A stretch of 64,000 nucleotides of DNA from Thiocapsa bogorovii (lineage in GTDB: Bacteria > Pseudomonadota > Gammaproteobacteria > Chromatiales > Chromatiaceae). Shown here one piece after another: positions 1 to 9,257 of this stretch. The DNA is taken from contig NZ_CP089309.1 of the NCBI RefSeq assembly GCF_021228795.1, positions 1,364,001-1,428,000 of the forward strand, in the 5' to 3' direction. The position numbers were made by a program, and so were the translations under genes. Position 1 is the first letter of the stretch; each line of letters starts with the position of its first letter. The notes beneath the pieces are model-generated. The model was not told where the DNA came from. It worked only from the letters and a program-made list of their open reading frames with translations, and searched no databases.

Positions 1-143
1 CGCGATGGTCCGCCGCTTCGTGCGAGACCATGACGGCGACCTGCTCCTCGCCAACCAGACATCGCCGCATCAGACATCCGATGGCGCCATTGTCACCCTG
101 CGACTACCGTACAGACCTGCCGACACATCCGGAGCCCCGCGTT

Positions 144-151
<8 letters not shown>
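1..151 (+). CDS. sensor histidine kinase, C-terminal end (partial)
   Basis: The frame open from the left edge ends with TGA at 149-151. It encodes about 49 residues ending a HATPase_c domain: the stretch GAIVTLRLPY is the usual last beta strand of a bacterial sensor kinase. Only this tail is in the window, so sensor type and kinase motifs cannot be judged. The stop overlaps the ATG of the following response regulator by 8 bases. This indicates a translationally coupled two-component operon in which this kinase phosphorylates the sigma-54 regulator next to it. Confidence 0.7.
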
Positions 152-1544
<1,393 letters not shown>

Positions 1545-1758
1545 GTCTCGACTCATTCTCGATCACTATCGGCAGCGTCGCGCGCGCTGATCAGAGCGGT
1601 TGCCGAGCGCATTCTGCAGATGGACGTCCTCAGACGAGGCCAGCCTGAGCCCGCCGACCGGTAACGAGCCGCGCGGCAGATGCAGTGACTGATCCCCCTT
1701 TCTAGTCCAACCAGTCAATGACGATCAACGCTTCGCAGGCCCTCGTGCGCGGCAGCTT
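1545..1758. other. intergenic, no gene seen
   Basis: No open frame with coding character and no clear terminator. The stretch separates the two-component operon from the repeated leader that precedes hdeA. Confidence 0.4.
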
Positions 1759-1919
1759 GGTGCCTGATCACCAGGTCAACCGGTCTGCCCGGGGAATATG
1801 AGCCATCCGCCATCGATTGGTCCCATCCCTGCGCCGCCAAACCGAGCGGCGACAAAGCGGTGACAGAACATCGAGAATCGGCATGGTCGATGCGTGACGA
1901 CAATTAGGGCGCGCCATCA
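1759..1919 (+). repeat. leader repeat module A, copy 1 (upstream of hdeA)
   Basis: This stretch is recognisably the same sequence as 5325-5474. Shared blocks include ATATGAGCC, GCCATCGATTGG, AATCGGCATG and ACGACAAT in the same order and orientation, with an 11-base gap in copy 2. By eye identity is roughly three quarters. Copy 1 lies 80-240 bases upstream of hdeA and copy 2 a similar distance upstream of the DUF3096 gene. A shared regulatory leader or promoter region is therefore likely, rather than a coding duplication. Confidence 0.65.
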
Positions 1920-1936
1920 AGAAGACGCAGCTCCAG

Positions 1937-1997
1937 GTCGACTCATCAACCGGCGGGTCGGCTGCACTCTCTCAATCTGAAATGCAAGGAGATGACG
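1937..1997 (+). repeat. leader repeat module B, copy 1 (contains hdeA RBS)
   Basis: It runs from GTCGACTCATCAAC to the base before the hdeA start. It matches 5744-5808 (GTCGACTCGTCAAC, then GGTCG, CTGCAC, CTGAAATGC and AGGAGA in the same order). It includes the Shine-Dalgarno AAGGAG at 1986-1991. Together with module A this forms a duplicated 5' region. Confidence 0.6.
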
Positions 1998-2297
1998 ATG
2001 AACCCTAAGCTCACCATGACCCTCATGACGGCGACCCTGCTCTCGGCGGCCATGGTCACCCCGGTCTTGGCGGCGACCCACAAGTCGGGCGAGATGACCT
2101 GCGAGGACTTCTTGGCGCTCGACGATGTCGTGCAACCAAAAGTGGTCTACTGGTCTGCGGGCCTAAACGATGAAGGCGACCCGGTGGACGCCGTCATCGA
2201 TATCGATGCGACGGACCAGCTCGTGCCAGTGCTCGTGACTGAATGCAAGGAGACCCCCAAGGTCTCCTTCTGGGACAAGATCAAAGAGCACTTTTAA
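1998..2297 (+). CDS. hdeA: HdeA-type periplasmic acid-stress chaperone
   Basis: A 99-residue secreted protein. A signal peptide covers residues 1 to about 26, ending VLAAT. The mature part begins MTCEDFLALDDVVQPKVVYW, characteristic of the HdeA family. The two family cysteines (MTCEDF and VTECKE) are both present and would form the conserved disulfide. Known HdeA proteins unfold at low pH and hold periplasmic clients. ATG 1998 is preferred over 1992 because AAGGAG at 1986-1991 lies six bases upstream of it. The gene is preceded by a duplicated leader also found before the DUF3096 gene. An hdeD-like gene lies at 30642, so acid or envelope stress is a theme of the region. Confidence 0.85.
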   Translation: MNPKLTMTLMTATLLSAAMVTPVLAATHKSGEMTCEDFLALDDVVQPKVVYWSAGLNDEGDPVDAVIDIDATDQLVPVLVTECKETPKVSFWDKIKEHF

Positions 2298-2354
2298 GCT
2301 GGTGATCCCTTCATGACGGAAGCATCGGGACCCCTGAGTTGCGCCTAACGGTCC

Positions 2355-2388
2355 TGCGTCTGGCGCCGCGGGTTTGGCGCCAGACGCA
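2355..2388 (+). terminator. GC-rich hairpin downstream of hdeA
   Basis: Perfect 13-base inverted repeat TGCGTCTGGCGCC / GGCGCCAGACGCA with an eight-base loop, starting 58 bases after the hdeA stop. No T tract follows, so it is a strong hairpin but not a textbook intrinsic terminator. Confidence 0.5.
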
Positions 2389-2451
2389 TACAGGAGTGCT
2401 CTCCCGCTGTGGCGATCGCGGTCTTTCGGCGGCTATCTGCCGCCTGAAGCG

Positions 2452-2823
2452 GCGCGCCGCGCACCTGGTGCTGTTGACTCCTCTACTGCTTTTCATCGGT
2501 CGAGGCTGGGCCGACCAGCCCGCGCCCGTCGCCGATCAGGAGGACGCGCTGAGTCGGCTGGATCAGATCGGCCAGACCCCCCCCGGCGCGGCACCGTGTC
2601 CGACGCCCGGCTTGCCGCGTTCAGCGATGAGGTCTCCGCCGATCAACGTCAGGCGCAGGACTGCATCAGCGCGCAGACGACAAAACGGCGGCCATTGCCG
2701 AGCATCTCCAGGCCCCGAAACCGGCGGTCGATGGGGAGTCCGCGCAGGCGACCGAGGCCCGCGCTCAACTCGCGCGGCAGCAGACTCAGGCCAAGGCTTT
2801 GCTCTCGGACTGCCGGCTCATTC
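2452..2823 (+). pseudogene. degraded MscS-family (DUF3772-like) N-terminal fragment
   Basis: A frame starting around 2452 gives a hydrophobic signal-like segment, then DQEDALSRLDQIGQT. Homology-like coding continues in other frames: ARLAAFSDEVSADQRQAQD, then after a shift near 2683 KTAAIAEHL and ARAQLARQQTQAKALLSDC. The Ala/Gln/Asp-rich helical pattern resembles the DUF3772 periplasmic region that precedes MscS channels. At least two frameshifts are needed and the channel domain is missing. It runs into the 3' end of the convergent ftsH-like gene. Family assignment is tentative; the broken-frame character is clearer. Confidence 0.4.
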
Positions 2824-5164
2824 AGATGTCACCATCCGTCCGGACGAGCGCATCGACGACCCTTTTCTGATCTCGCATGCGGACGCCGGCGAAGAAGCCG
2901 AGCGCAGCTGCCCGAAGGTCGCCGGCGCGATCCTCCACTGGTTTCTGCCCAGCGTCGCACGCGCGGCCGTCGGGGTGGTCGGCTTGCGGTAGATTTGCCA
3001 TCTGGATGCTGCACCGTCGCTGGTTGGCGGACACCCCGACATCGGGCGCGGCGCGCGGCCCCAGCAGCTGGACGAGCTCATCCCCGCCGACCGTCTCACG
3101 CTCCAGCAGAGCTTGCGCGAGGCCATCCAGCCGGTCGCGCGCGGAGGACACGCGCTCGAGGACCGCCGCGTGGCTCTCCGACAGGAGACGGTCGACCTCT
3201 GCATCGATGCGCCGGGCCGTCTCCTCGCTGTAGGGACGGCCTTGGCCCAGCTCATAGACCAAAAAGCGATCCTCGCTTGATGACTCATAGGCCGCGAGGC
3301 CGAGGTCGCTCATGCCCCAGGCCGTGACCATGCGGCGCGCCAGTCGCGTGGCCTGCACCAGGTCGTTTTCGGCACCAGTGGTGACGTCATCGAAAACGGT
3401 CTCCTCCGCGCCGCGTCCGCCGAGCATCACCTGCAGCCGGGCTTGCAGATACTTACGCGAGAGGTTGTAGCGGTCGTCCTCCGGGCGCTGAGCGGTGACG
3501 CCCAGCGCCATGCCGTGCGGGACGATGGTGACCTTGTGGACCGGATCGGCCGCGGGCGTGAGCCAGGCGATCAGCGCATGACCGCTCTCGTGGTAGGCGA
3601 CGACCCGGCGGGACTCCGCATCCAGCGTTAGTGGCAAGGCTTCGCCGAGCACGATGCGGTCGAGTGCCGTCTCGAAGTCTTGGCGCTCCACCTTGGCGTG
3701 TCTGTCGCGGGCCGCGACCAGCGCCGCCTCGTTGCAGAGGTTAGCCAACTGGGCACCGCTCATGCCCATGGTGATGGCGGCGAAGGTATCGAGGTCGACG
3801 TCTTGCGCCAGCGCGAGCTCCCGCGCGTGGATGCCGAGGATCGCCCGGCGCCCGTTGCGGTCCGGCAGACCCACGACCACCTCGCGGTCGAAGCGTCCGG
3901 GTCGGCGCAGTGCGGGGTCGAGCACATCCGGACGGTTGGTTGCAGCCAGGACGATGACGCTCATCCGCGCGTCGAAACCATCCATCTCGACCAACAGCTG
4001 ATTCAGCGTCTGCTCGCGCTCGTCGTTCACCATGCCGAGTCCGGCACCGCGGCGACGACCGATGGCATCCAACTCGTCGACGAAGAGAATGGCGGGCGCC
4101 GCGGCCTTGACCTCCTGAAACATGTTGCGCACTCGGCTGGCCCCGACGCCAACGAACATCTCGACGAACTCTGAGCCGCTGATGGAGAAGAAGGGCACCT
4201 GCGCCTCGCCCGCGACGGCCCGCGCCAGCAGCGTCTTGCCGGTCCCGGGCGGACCTGTCAGCAGCACGCCGCGCGGGGTGCGGGCGCCAAGTGCGCGGTA
4301 GCGCTCAGGCGACTTAAGGATGGAGACGATCTCCTGGAGCTGCCCCTTGGCAGCGTCGACGCCGGCCACGTCCGCGAAGGTCACCGCCGGGGTCTCATCG
4401 CGAACAAAGCGCCTTGCCTGCGACCTACCGGCGCCGAAGATGCTCTGCTGCTGTTGCATGGCACGGCGCCCCATCCACCAGAAGAAGCCGACCAGCAGGG
4501 CCGTCGGCAGCAGACTGCCGATGATACTCGCCGTGAAGGGCTCGGAGTTGGGGACCGCGGCGATGGCCACGTGATGCGCTTCCAGCGTGCTCAGGAGTTC
4601 TGGGTCGCCGACAGAGCTGGGGAAGACCGTGGCGAACTCCGAGACCTGGACCTGCTGACTGGCCGCCGTCTTGGCCGGTGCCGGCGGCTTGGTGGCGGTC
4701 TCCTTGCCGGGGGTGCTGGTGGTCTTGCTCGGCAGTGTCTGGGCGCCGTCGCTCGACGCCTGGATCAGCACGCCAGAGCTGCGGTTCCAAACCCGTGGTG
4801 CCTTGAGCTGACCCGCGATCTCGCTGCCCTGGATGCTGACCTGCGGCACATTGTTCTGCTGCACCTGCTCAATGAAGGTGCTGTAGGGGATCTTGGCAAC
4901 GGTCGGAGCGCCATTGAAAAGGAAGGGCAGCGTATTCCAGACCAGCAGCAGCGCCAGCATCATCCACCAAAACGCTGTTGCGCCGGACGGAGGCTTGCGT
5001 TCCGGTCCGGTCGTCAATCCGCCCGCCGGGGACGGCAGTGTCTGCGAGCTGCGGCGACGGATGGGATTGAGCCGCCACCACGCAACCGTGTCGAGCGCGG
5101 CTGAACCGAACACCCAAGGTACCCAGACTGGATCAGCTGTCGACAAAGCTTCAGTTGTCATCAT
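2822..5164 (-). CDS. ftsH: FtsH-family ATP-dependent zinc metalloprotease with C-terminal extension
   Basis: A 780-residue membrane AAA+ protease. It has a first membrane segment after a 60-residue N-terminal tail, a periplasmic region, and a second membrane segment ending near the QQQQ stretch. The AAA domain carries Walker A GPPGTGKT (about 303) and Walker [10 protein letters not shown] (about 358). The zinc site HESGH is near 523. All catalytic motifs are intact. ATG 5164 follows GAGG with six-base spacing. Ordinary FtsH proteins end around the LLGP found near residue 703. Here translation continues about 75 residues of low-complexity sequence antisense to the decayed MscS fragment, so the original stop may be lost. 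It is divergent from the DUF3096 gene and probably a stress-dedicated paralogue rather than the housekeeping copy. Confidence 0.88.
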   Translation of the reverse strand: MMTTEALSTADPVWVPWVFGSAALDTVAWWRLNPIRRRSSQTLPSPAGGLTTGPERKPPSGATAFWWMMLALLLVWNTLPFLFNGAPTVAKIPYSTFIEQVQQNNVPQVSIQGSEIAGQLKAPRVWNRSSGVLIQASSDGAQTLPSKTTSTPGKETATKPPAPAKTAASQQVQVSEFATVFPSSVGDPELLSTLEAHHVAIAAVPNSEPFTASIIGSLLPTALLVGFFWWMGRRAMQQQQSIFGAGRSQARRFVRDETPAVTFADVAGVDAAKGQLQEIVSILKSPERYRALGARTPRGVLLTGPPGTGKTLLARAVAGEAQVPFFSISGSEFVEMFVGVGASRVRNMFQEVKAAAPAILFVDELDAIGRRRGAGLGMVNDEREQTLNQLLVEMDGFDARMSVIVLAATNRPDVLDPALRRPGRFDREVVVGLPDRNGRRAILGIHARELALAQDVDLDTFAAITMGMSGAQLANLCNEAALVAARDRHAKVERQDFETALDRIVLGEALPLTLDAESRRVVAYHESGHALIAWLTPAADPVHKVTIVPHGMALGVTAQRPEDDRYNLSRKYLQARLQVMLGGRGAEETVFDDVTTGAENDLVQATRLARRMVTAWGMSDLGLAAYESSSEDRFLVYELGQGRPYSEETARRIDAEVDRLLSESHAAVLERVSSARDRLDGLAQALLERETVGGDELVQLLGPRAAPDVGVSANQRRCSIQMANLPQADHPDGRACDAGQKPVEDRAGDLRAAALGFFAGVRMRDQKRVVDALVRTDGDI

Positions 5165-5324
5165 CCATTTCCTCTGGATCGCCCGCTTGCGAGTCGAGCA
5201 GCGAGATTCGTGCCGTGCCCCCCAGGGTCGGCGACGACGGAACCTCTCAAAGTGTGTGCTCCCTGATAGGCCTAAGACTCCACTGGGCCTGCCGCGGTGC
5301 AGTGGTCGTCGTGCGCGCCCCCCT

Positions 5325-5474
5325 GGTGCCATATCACCACATCCACCGGGCTGACTGGGGCATATGAGCCAGCCGCCATCGATTGGCGCCAGCCCTGCAC
5401 AGCCAAACCAACCGGCCACAGGACATCGTCAATCGGCATGCTCGATGCTTAACGACAATCAGGGCCAGACCATC
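5325..5474 (+). repeat. leader repeat module A, copy 2
   Basis: Second copy of the 1759-1919 module, in the divergent region between ftsH and the DUF3096 gene. Conserved blocks: ATATGAGCC, GCCATCGATTGG, AATCGGCATG, CGACAATCAGGGC. Compared with copy 1 it lacks about eleven bases in the middle. Confidence 0.65.
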
Positions 5475-5568
5475 GTCAGGCAGCAACCCCGATCAAGAGC
5501 ACCACGATTGTCGCCACTCATCCCAGCTTCGCCGTCCTCTTCCCATCCGATACATGGAGACATGCACC

Positions 5569-5709
5569 ATGAGCCTCATGCTGGTTTCGCCGCTCGTCGC
5601 CTTACTCTCGGGCATTGCGATCCTGATCTGGCCGCGACTGCTCAACTACATCGTCGCCTTCTATCTGATCCTGTTCGGCGCACTGGGGCTCTTGGTGCAG
5701 CTGCAGTAG
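5569..5709 (+). CDS. DUF3096 small membrane protein
   Basis: A 46-residue, almost wholly hydrophobic peptide with two membrane helices separated by a short PRLLNY turn (IWPRLLNYIVAFYLILFGAL). This is the signature of the DUF3096 family, whose function is unknown. ATG 5569 has GGAG at 5556-5559, nine bases upstream; the longer frame from 5383 has no coding character. It shares its upstream leader with hdeA, suggesting co-regulation under stress. It lies between ftsH (divergent) and a dead glycogen phosphorylase. Confidence 0.75.
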   Translation: MSLMLVSPLVALLSGIAILIWPRLLNYIVAFYLILFGALGLLVQLQ

Positions 5710-5743
5710 TCGCAAGCCACTGAAGCAGAGCGCGAGGCCCCGC

Positions 5744-5830
5744 GTCGACTCGTCAACCCATGGGTCGTCTGCACGGTTTTGCACTGAAATGCTAGGAGAA
5801 ACATGACGAAATGCTAGGAGAAACATGACG
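5744..5830 (+). repeat. leader repeat module B, copy 2, with tandem 22-bp duplication
   Basis: Positions 5744-5808 match the hdeA proximal leader at 1937-1997. Its last 22 bases, including the Shine-Dalgarno-like TAGGAGAAAC and an ATG, are repeated perfectly in tandem (5787-5808 and 5809-5830). The second copy starts an eight-codon frame whose stop overlaps the ATG at 5848. Confidence 0.65.
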
Positions 5831-5847
5831 ACGAAGCCGGAGAGACC

Positions 5848-6228
5848 ATGAACGAGCAGACATCCATGGGCCACCCGAAACAGGCGCTCTTGTCCGCGGA
5901 CATCGAGGGATTCGATGCCCTCTCCGAGCTGGCCCTGGACATGCGCTCGACCTGGAATCATGCCACCGACCAGCTGTGACGGCGGCTCGACCCGGTGCTC
6001 TGGGATCGGACCCGGAATCCCTAGGTCGTCTTGCAGTCGGTCTCGCGCGATAGGCTCCAGGCCGTGCTCGCCGAGCCCGCGTTCAGCGAGCGCATCGACG
6101 CCCTGGTCCAGGCCAGGCACGATGAGGCGCAGGCACCCGGCTGGTTTCAGCAGGCGCACCCGGACGCACCGCTCGGCTGTGTCGCCTACTTCAGCATGGA
6201 ATACATGTTGAGCGAGGCCCTGGAATAG
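5848..6228 (+). pseudogene. glycogen (alpha-glucan) phosphorylase, N-terminal remnant with two nonsense codons
   Basis: One continuous reading frame gives an N-terminus typical of the alpha-glucan phosphorylase family: LALDMRSTWNHATDQL, RRLDPVLWDRTRNP, VVLQSVSRDRLQAVLAEPAF, WFQQAHPDAPLGCVAYFSME. It is interrupted by TGA at 5977-5979 and TAG at 6022-6024. Both fall where the family has tryptophan (LW-RRL and PW-VVLQ), so each is a single G-to-A change from TGG. The frame ends at TAG after SEALE, before any catalytic region. The rest of an enzyme of about 800 residues is gone, so it cannot be functional. An intact enzyme elsewhere in the genome cannot be excluded. Confidence 0.8.
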
Positions 6229-6243
6229 AGAGCGGAGGGCACG

Positions 6244-6513
6244 ATGAGCAATGAACAGGCGGCACCCGAGACGAAAGGTGTCACGGTCGCGCAACTTTCA
6301 ACGCTTGAACTCGGCCCTGAGAACGAAGGCATGGAAGGGCGCGAGCTTCGCATGCGGATGGTGACCATCGATCCCGGAGGCGTCTTCGGCCCCATTCACG
6401 ACCATAAAGACCGACCCGGCATGGTCTACAACCTGCGATGGACCATCACTGACCATCGCAATGGAGTCGCTACGGACTATGGGCCGGGAGTGGGCTGGCC
6501 CGAGGGTCAGAAC
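6244..6513 (+). pseudogene. cupin-domain protein, 3' truncated
   Basis: The start is well formed (GGAGGG at 6234-6239, ATG 6244). The first 90 residues read as a small cupin protein: MVTIDPGGVFGPIHDHKDRP, then VYNLRWTITDHRNGVATDYG, with the metal-binding His-x-His of cupin motif 1. After GVGWPEGQN the match stops. The open frame then merely runs antisense through the Fic gene to 7389. The second cupin motif, with the third histidine, is missing, so this is a truncated gene. The breakpoint lies about 95 bases from the end of fic. Confidence 0.65.
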
Positions 6514-6606
6514 GTCATGGACCAGATTGGCAGCACGATCGGATCAGGACCGAAACAGCAGAAGCCGCACAGGGCGACAGATTCGATATGCACAGGATTC
6601 CTTCCG

Positions 6607-7788
6607 TCAAGCGGCAGTGGAGATCGGGTCGGTACCCTCGCTCAGGATTGCGAGATACCCCCGGTAACTGAAGACGCGGCCCCGTTTTCGGCCGGTGACC
6701 TCCTCGACAATGCCGAACCGTCCCAGATCGGCCAGCGCCGCATTGACCGTGGGGGTCGAGAGCCCCGTGTGTTGGACGAGTTGGTTGGCCGTCAGATAGG
6801 GATGCTGCTGAAACAAATCGTGGATACGCAGCGCCGAGCCCGCCCGTTCGCTCTGGGCCGTGATGCGTTCGCGGTCTTCCTTGAACAGGTCGATGATCCG
6901 TGTGGCCGCGTCGAACGCCTGATTGGCGGTATCCGCGACGCCCGTGAGGAAGAAATCGAGCCAGGCTTCCCACGCGCCATGCTCGCGCACCTCCTGAAGC
7001 AGGCGGTAATAATCGGCGCGATGGGTTTTGAGGTAAAGGCTCAGATAGAGCAACGGCTTGCGCAGCACCCCGTTGCCGCAGAGATAGAGCGTGACCAGCA
7101 AACGGCCGATTCTTCCATTGCCGTCCAGAAACGGATGAATGGTCTCGAACTGAACATGCAGCAGGCCGGCCTTGATCAGGGCAGGCAGACGCGTGCCTTC
7201 CTCGTGCATGAAGCGCTCAAGCGCATCGAGACAGCCATCCATCTCGGTCGGCGGTGTCGGTACGAAAAGCGCGTTGCCCGGACGTGTGCCGCCGATCCAG
7301 TTCTGCGAACGGCGAAACTCGCCGGGGTTCTTCGTACCGCCACGCCCGCTTTGCAGCAGCCGCGCGTGTACCTCGCGGATCAGACGTAATGACAGGGGCA
7401 GCTCTTCCATCCGCTCCAATCCATAGAGCATGGCATCGACGTAGTTGGAGACTTCGCGAATGTCGTCGATAGGCTGGCCGGCTTGCGCCTCGGTCTCGAA
7501 GCGGAGCAAGTCCGAGAGAGTCGATTGAGTGCCTTCGATCTGGGACGAGAGGACGGCTTCCTTCCTCACATACATATAGAGGAAAAGTTCTTGGCGCGGG
7601 AGCAACATGGTGATGCCGTCCAGACGCCCCAGGGCGCGTTCGGCCAAACTCAGCCGTTCCAGCAAAGCAAGCACGTCGATCGGCGGCTCCGGCGGCAAGG
7701 ACGGCGGCACGAAGGCGCGAACCATCTCGCCTGCAACAGGCGTTTCGACAAAGCGGCCTAGCCGGAGAGTGGGCGCGGGTTCGGTCAT
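6607..7788 (-). CDS. Fic family protein (putative AMP-transferase) with winged-helix domain
   Basis: 393 residues. An N-terminal Fic_N region carries the inhibitory-helix motif SSQIEGT at about 79-85. The Fic core has the complete catalytic loop HPFLDGNGRIGR near 217. A C-terminal winged-helix segment (TANQLVQHTGLSTPTVNAAL) covers about 330-380. The architecture is the self-inhibited class with an N-terminal Glu that blocks ATP gamma-phosphate. Known relatives AMPylate target proteins; targets here are unknown. The gene stands alone, antisense to the surrounding dead genes, and is fully intact, unlike its neighbours. Upstream bases 7790-7860 are relatively AT-rich and may hold its promoter. 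Confidence 0.85.
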   Translation of the reverse strand: MTEPAPTLRLGRFVETPVAGEMVRAFVPPSLPPEPPIDVLALLERLSLAERALGRLDGITMLLPRQELFLYMYVRKEAVLSSQIEGTQSTLSDLLRFETEAQAGQPIDDIREVSNYVDAMLYGLERMEELPLSLRLIREVHARLLQSGRGGTKNPGEFRRSQNWIGGTRPGNALFVPTPPTEMDGCLDALERFMHEEGTRLPALIKAGLLHVQFETIHPFLDGNGRIGRLLVTLYLCGNGVLRKPLLYLSLYLKTHRADYYRLLQEVREHGAWEAWLDFFLTGVADTANQAFDAATRIIDLFKEDRERITAQSERAGSALRIHDLFQQHPYLTANQLVQHTGLSTPTVNAALADLGRFGIVEEVTGRKRGRVFSYRGYLAILSEGTDPISTAA

Positions 7789-7897
7789 GCTCTGAACATG
7801 ATGTCACGACACTATTTAAGCAATGGCCTCTTGGCTTAAATAAGACATGAGCTAAGGTAGGCGCTCTTAACTACACGCAACCGCCTCGACGCTAGGC

Positions 7898-8023
7898 GGC
7901 GAGGTCTTCTCCGAGCATTGGCAGGGCCCTGGGTTCGTCGTTTGCAACGCCATGGACCCCGAGGGCAACGTCTTCCAGGTGCCAGAGTGTCAAGGGGTTA
8001 GATCTCGTATTGCTGCACCGTAG
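7898..8023 (+). pseudogene. VOC-superfamily (glyoxalase-like) C-terminal fragment
   Basis: An isolated 41-codon frame reads GEVFSEHWQGPGFVVCNAMD followed by PEGNVFQVPE. This resembles the last strands of vicinal-oxygen-chelate proteins, where DPEGN carries the metal-ligand Glu. No start codon or N-terminal part is present. It ends at TAG 8021-8023. I read it as a 5'-deleted remnant. Confidence 0.45.
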
Positions 8024-8135
8024 CGAGGTGCTAGCGGTGCGGCTCGCTGACATCGACTCATTGATGGCGGCTGGGTCCAAGCACCAAGGGCTTGGGGACT
8101 ACGAACCAACGGGCGTTTGCCCGGATCGCGGCCGA

Positions 8136-8164
8136 TTGAAATTTTCTATTTATATTCAGATATT
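8136..8164 (+). promoter_or_regulatory. sigma-70-like promoter upstream of the EmrA-like gene
   Basis: TTGAAA (8136-8141), 17-base spacer, GATATT (8159-8164), inside the most AT-rich stretch of the window (8135-8220). It lies about 75 bases upstream of the GTG at 8240. Confidence 0.45.
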
Positions 8165-8239
8165 TAAAAGGATAGCCTGCTTTTTGCATATAGCTGGTTC
8201 CAGCAAAGCCATTGACATCAGAATAAGGAGACCGCGGCG

Positions 8240-9238
8240 GTGAAATTGCGCCACGTACTCATCGGCATTCCGGTCATCGCCGCTGTCGCCGCCGGCGGCT
8301 GGTGGTACTAGCGATATTCCAGTGTCCATCCATCGACCTCCGATGCCTATCTCGGCCGTCACGTGGTTCACATCGCGGCCCAGGTGAGCGGCCCGATCCA
8401 GTCGGTGCTTGTTCATAACAACCAGGCGGTCAAGAGCGGCGATCTGATGCTGACCGTCGACCCGGCGCCTTTCCAGCTTGCGGTGGACCGGGCAGAGGCA
8501 CAGCTGCAGCAGGCCAAGGAGGATTTGGCCGCCGCAAACGCGCGCGTCGACGCAGCGCAGGCGCAGGTCGCATCCGCCCAGGCCAATGCCGACCAGGCCG
8601 AGCGCCACGCGGACCGGATCGAAACGCTGGTCGCGAAGGGCTCGGCGTCGAAAGACCTGGGCGACAGCGCGCAACAGGACAGGCTCGATGCCCGGGCGGC
8701 CCTGAACAGCGCCGTGGCGGAACTGGTTGCCGCAAAGGCCGCGCGTGGCGCCGTCGGCGACGACAACGCGACGATCAAGGCGGCGACGGTCGCGCTGGGG
8801 CAGGCGCAGCTCGACTTGAAGCACACCCGCATTGTCGCGCCCGCCGACGGCATCGTCGGCAACTTCGACCTCCGCCCCGGCAGCTACCTCACTGCCGGCA
8901 ATCCCATGTTCGCGCTGGTGGAGAGCAAAGACCCTTGGGTCGACGCCAACTTCAAGGAGACTGACCTAACCCGTATTCGGCCGGGACAGCCGGCGAGCAT
9001 CTCGGTGGACCTATTGCCGGGCAGGAGCTTCAAGGGCCTCGTGGAAGGGCTGAGCCCGGCCTCCGGGGCCGCCTTCTCGCTGCTGCCGCCGGAGAACGCG
9101 ACCGGTAACTGGGTCAAGGTGACCCAGCGCTTCGCGGTGCGCATCCGCGTCCTCGACCCGCTGCCGGAGCTGCGCGTCGGCGCCAGCGCCGAGGTCCGCG
9201 TCGACACCAGCCTCGACAGCGGCGTCGACCAGCACTAG
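8240..9238 (+). pseudogene. EmrA/HlyD-type efflux adaptor with amber codon near the N-terminus
   Basis: AAGGAG (8225-8230) precedes GTG 8240. From there the frame gives a membrane anchor VLIGIPVIAAVAAGGWWY, then TAG at 8309-8311, then continues uninterrupted to 9238. The rest is an intact adaptor: barrel-sandwich half motif VHIAAQVSGPIQSVLVHNNQ, a coiled-coil hairpin of Ala/Gln repeats, DGIVGNFDLRPGSY, and a beta-barrel. The amber sits at a position often occupied by aromatic residues (WYW-RYSS). Initiation at GTG 8363 would give a 291-residue form without the membrane anchor. So the gene is functionally dead unless amber is suppressed or the base is a sequencing error. It partners the MFS pump 20 bases downstream. 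Confidence 0.7.
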
Positions 9239-9257
9239 CCGATCGTGAGACAGGGTC

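Noticed and set aside
2374-3327. 317-codon plus-strand frame beside ftsH
   Set aside because: Most of it is antisense to ftsH, and the left part is better explained by a frameshifted MscS-like remnant.
6514-7389. extension of the cupin frame to a 381-residue protein
   Set aside because: Beyond 6513 the frame is antisense to the intact Fic gene and loses all cupin resemblance.
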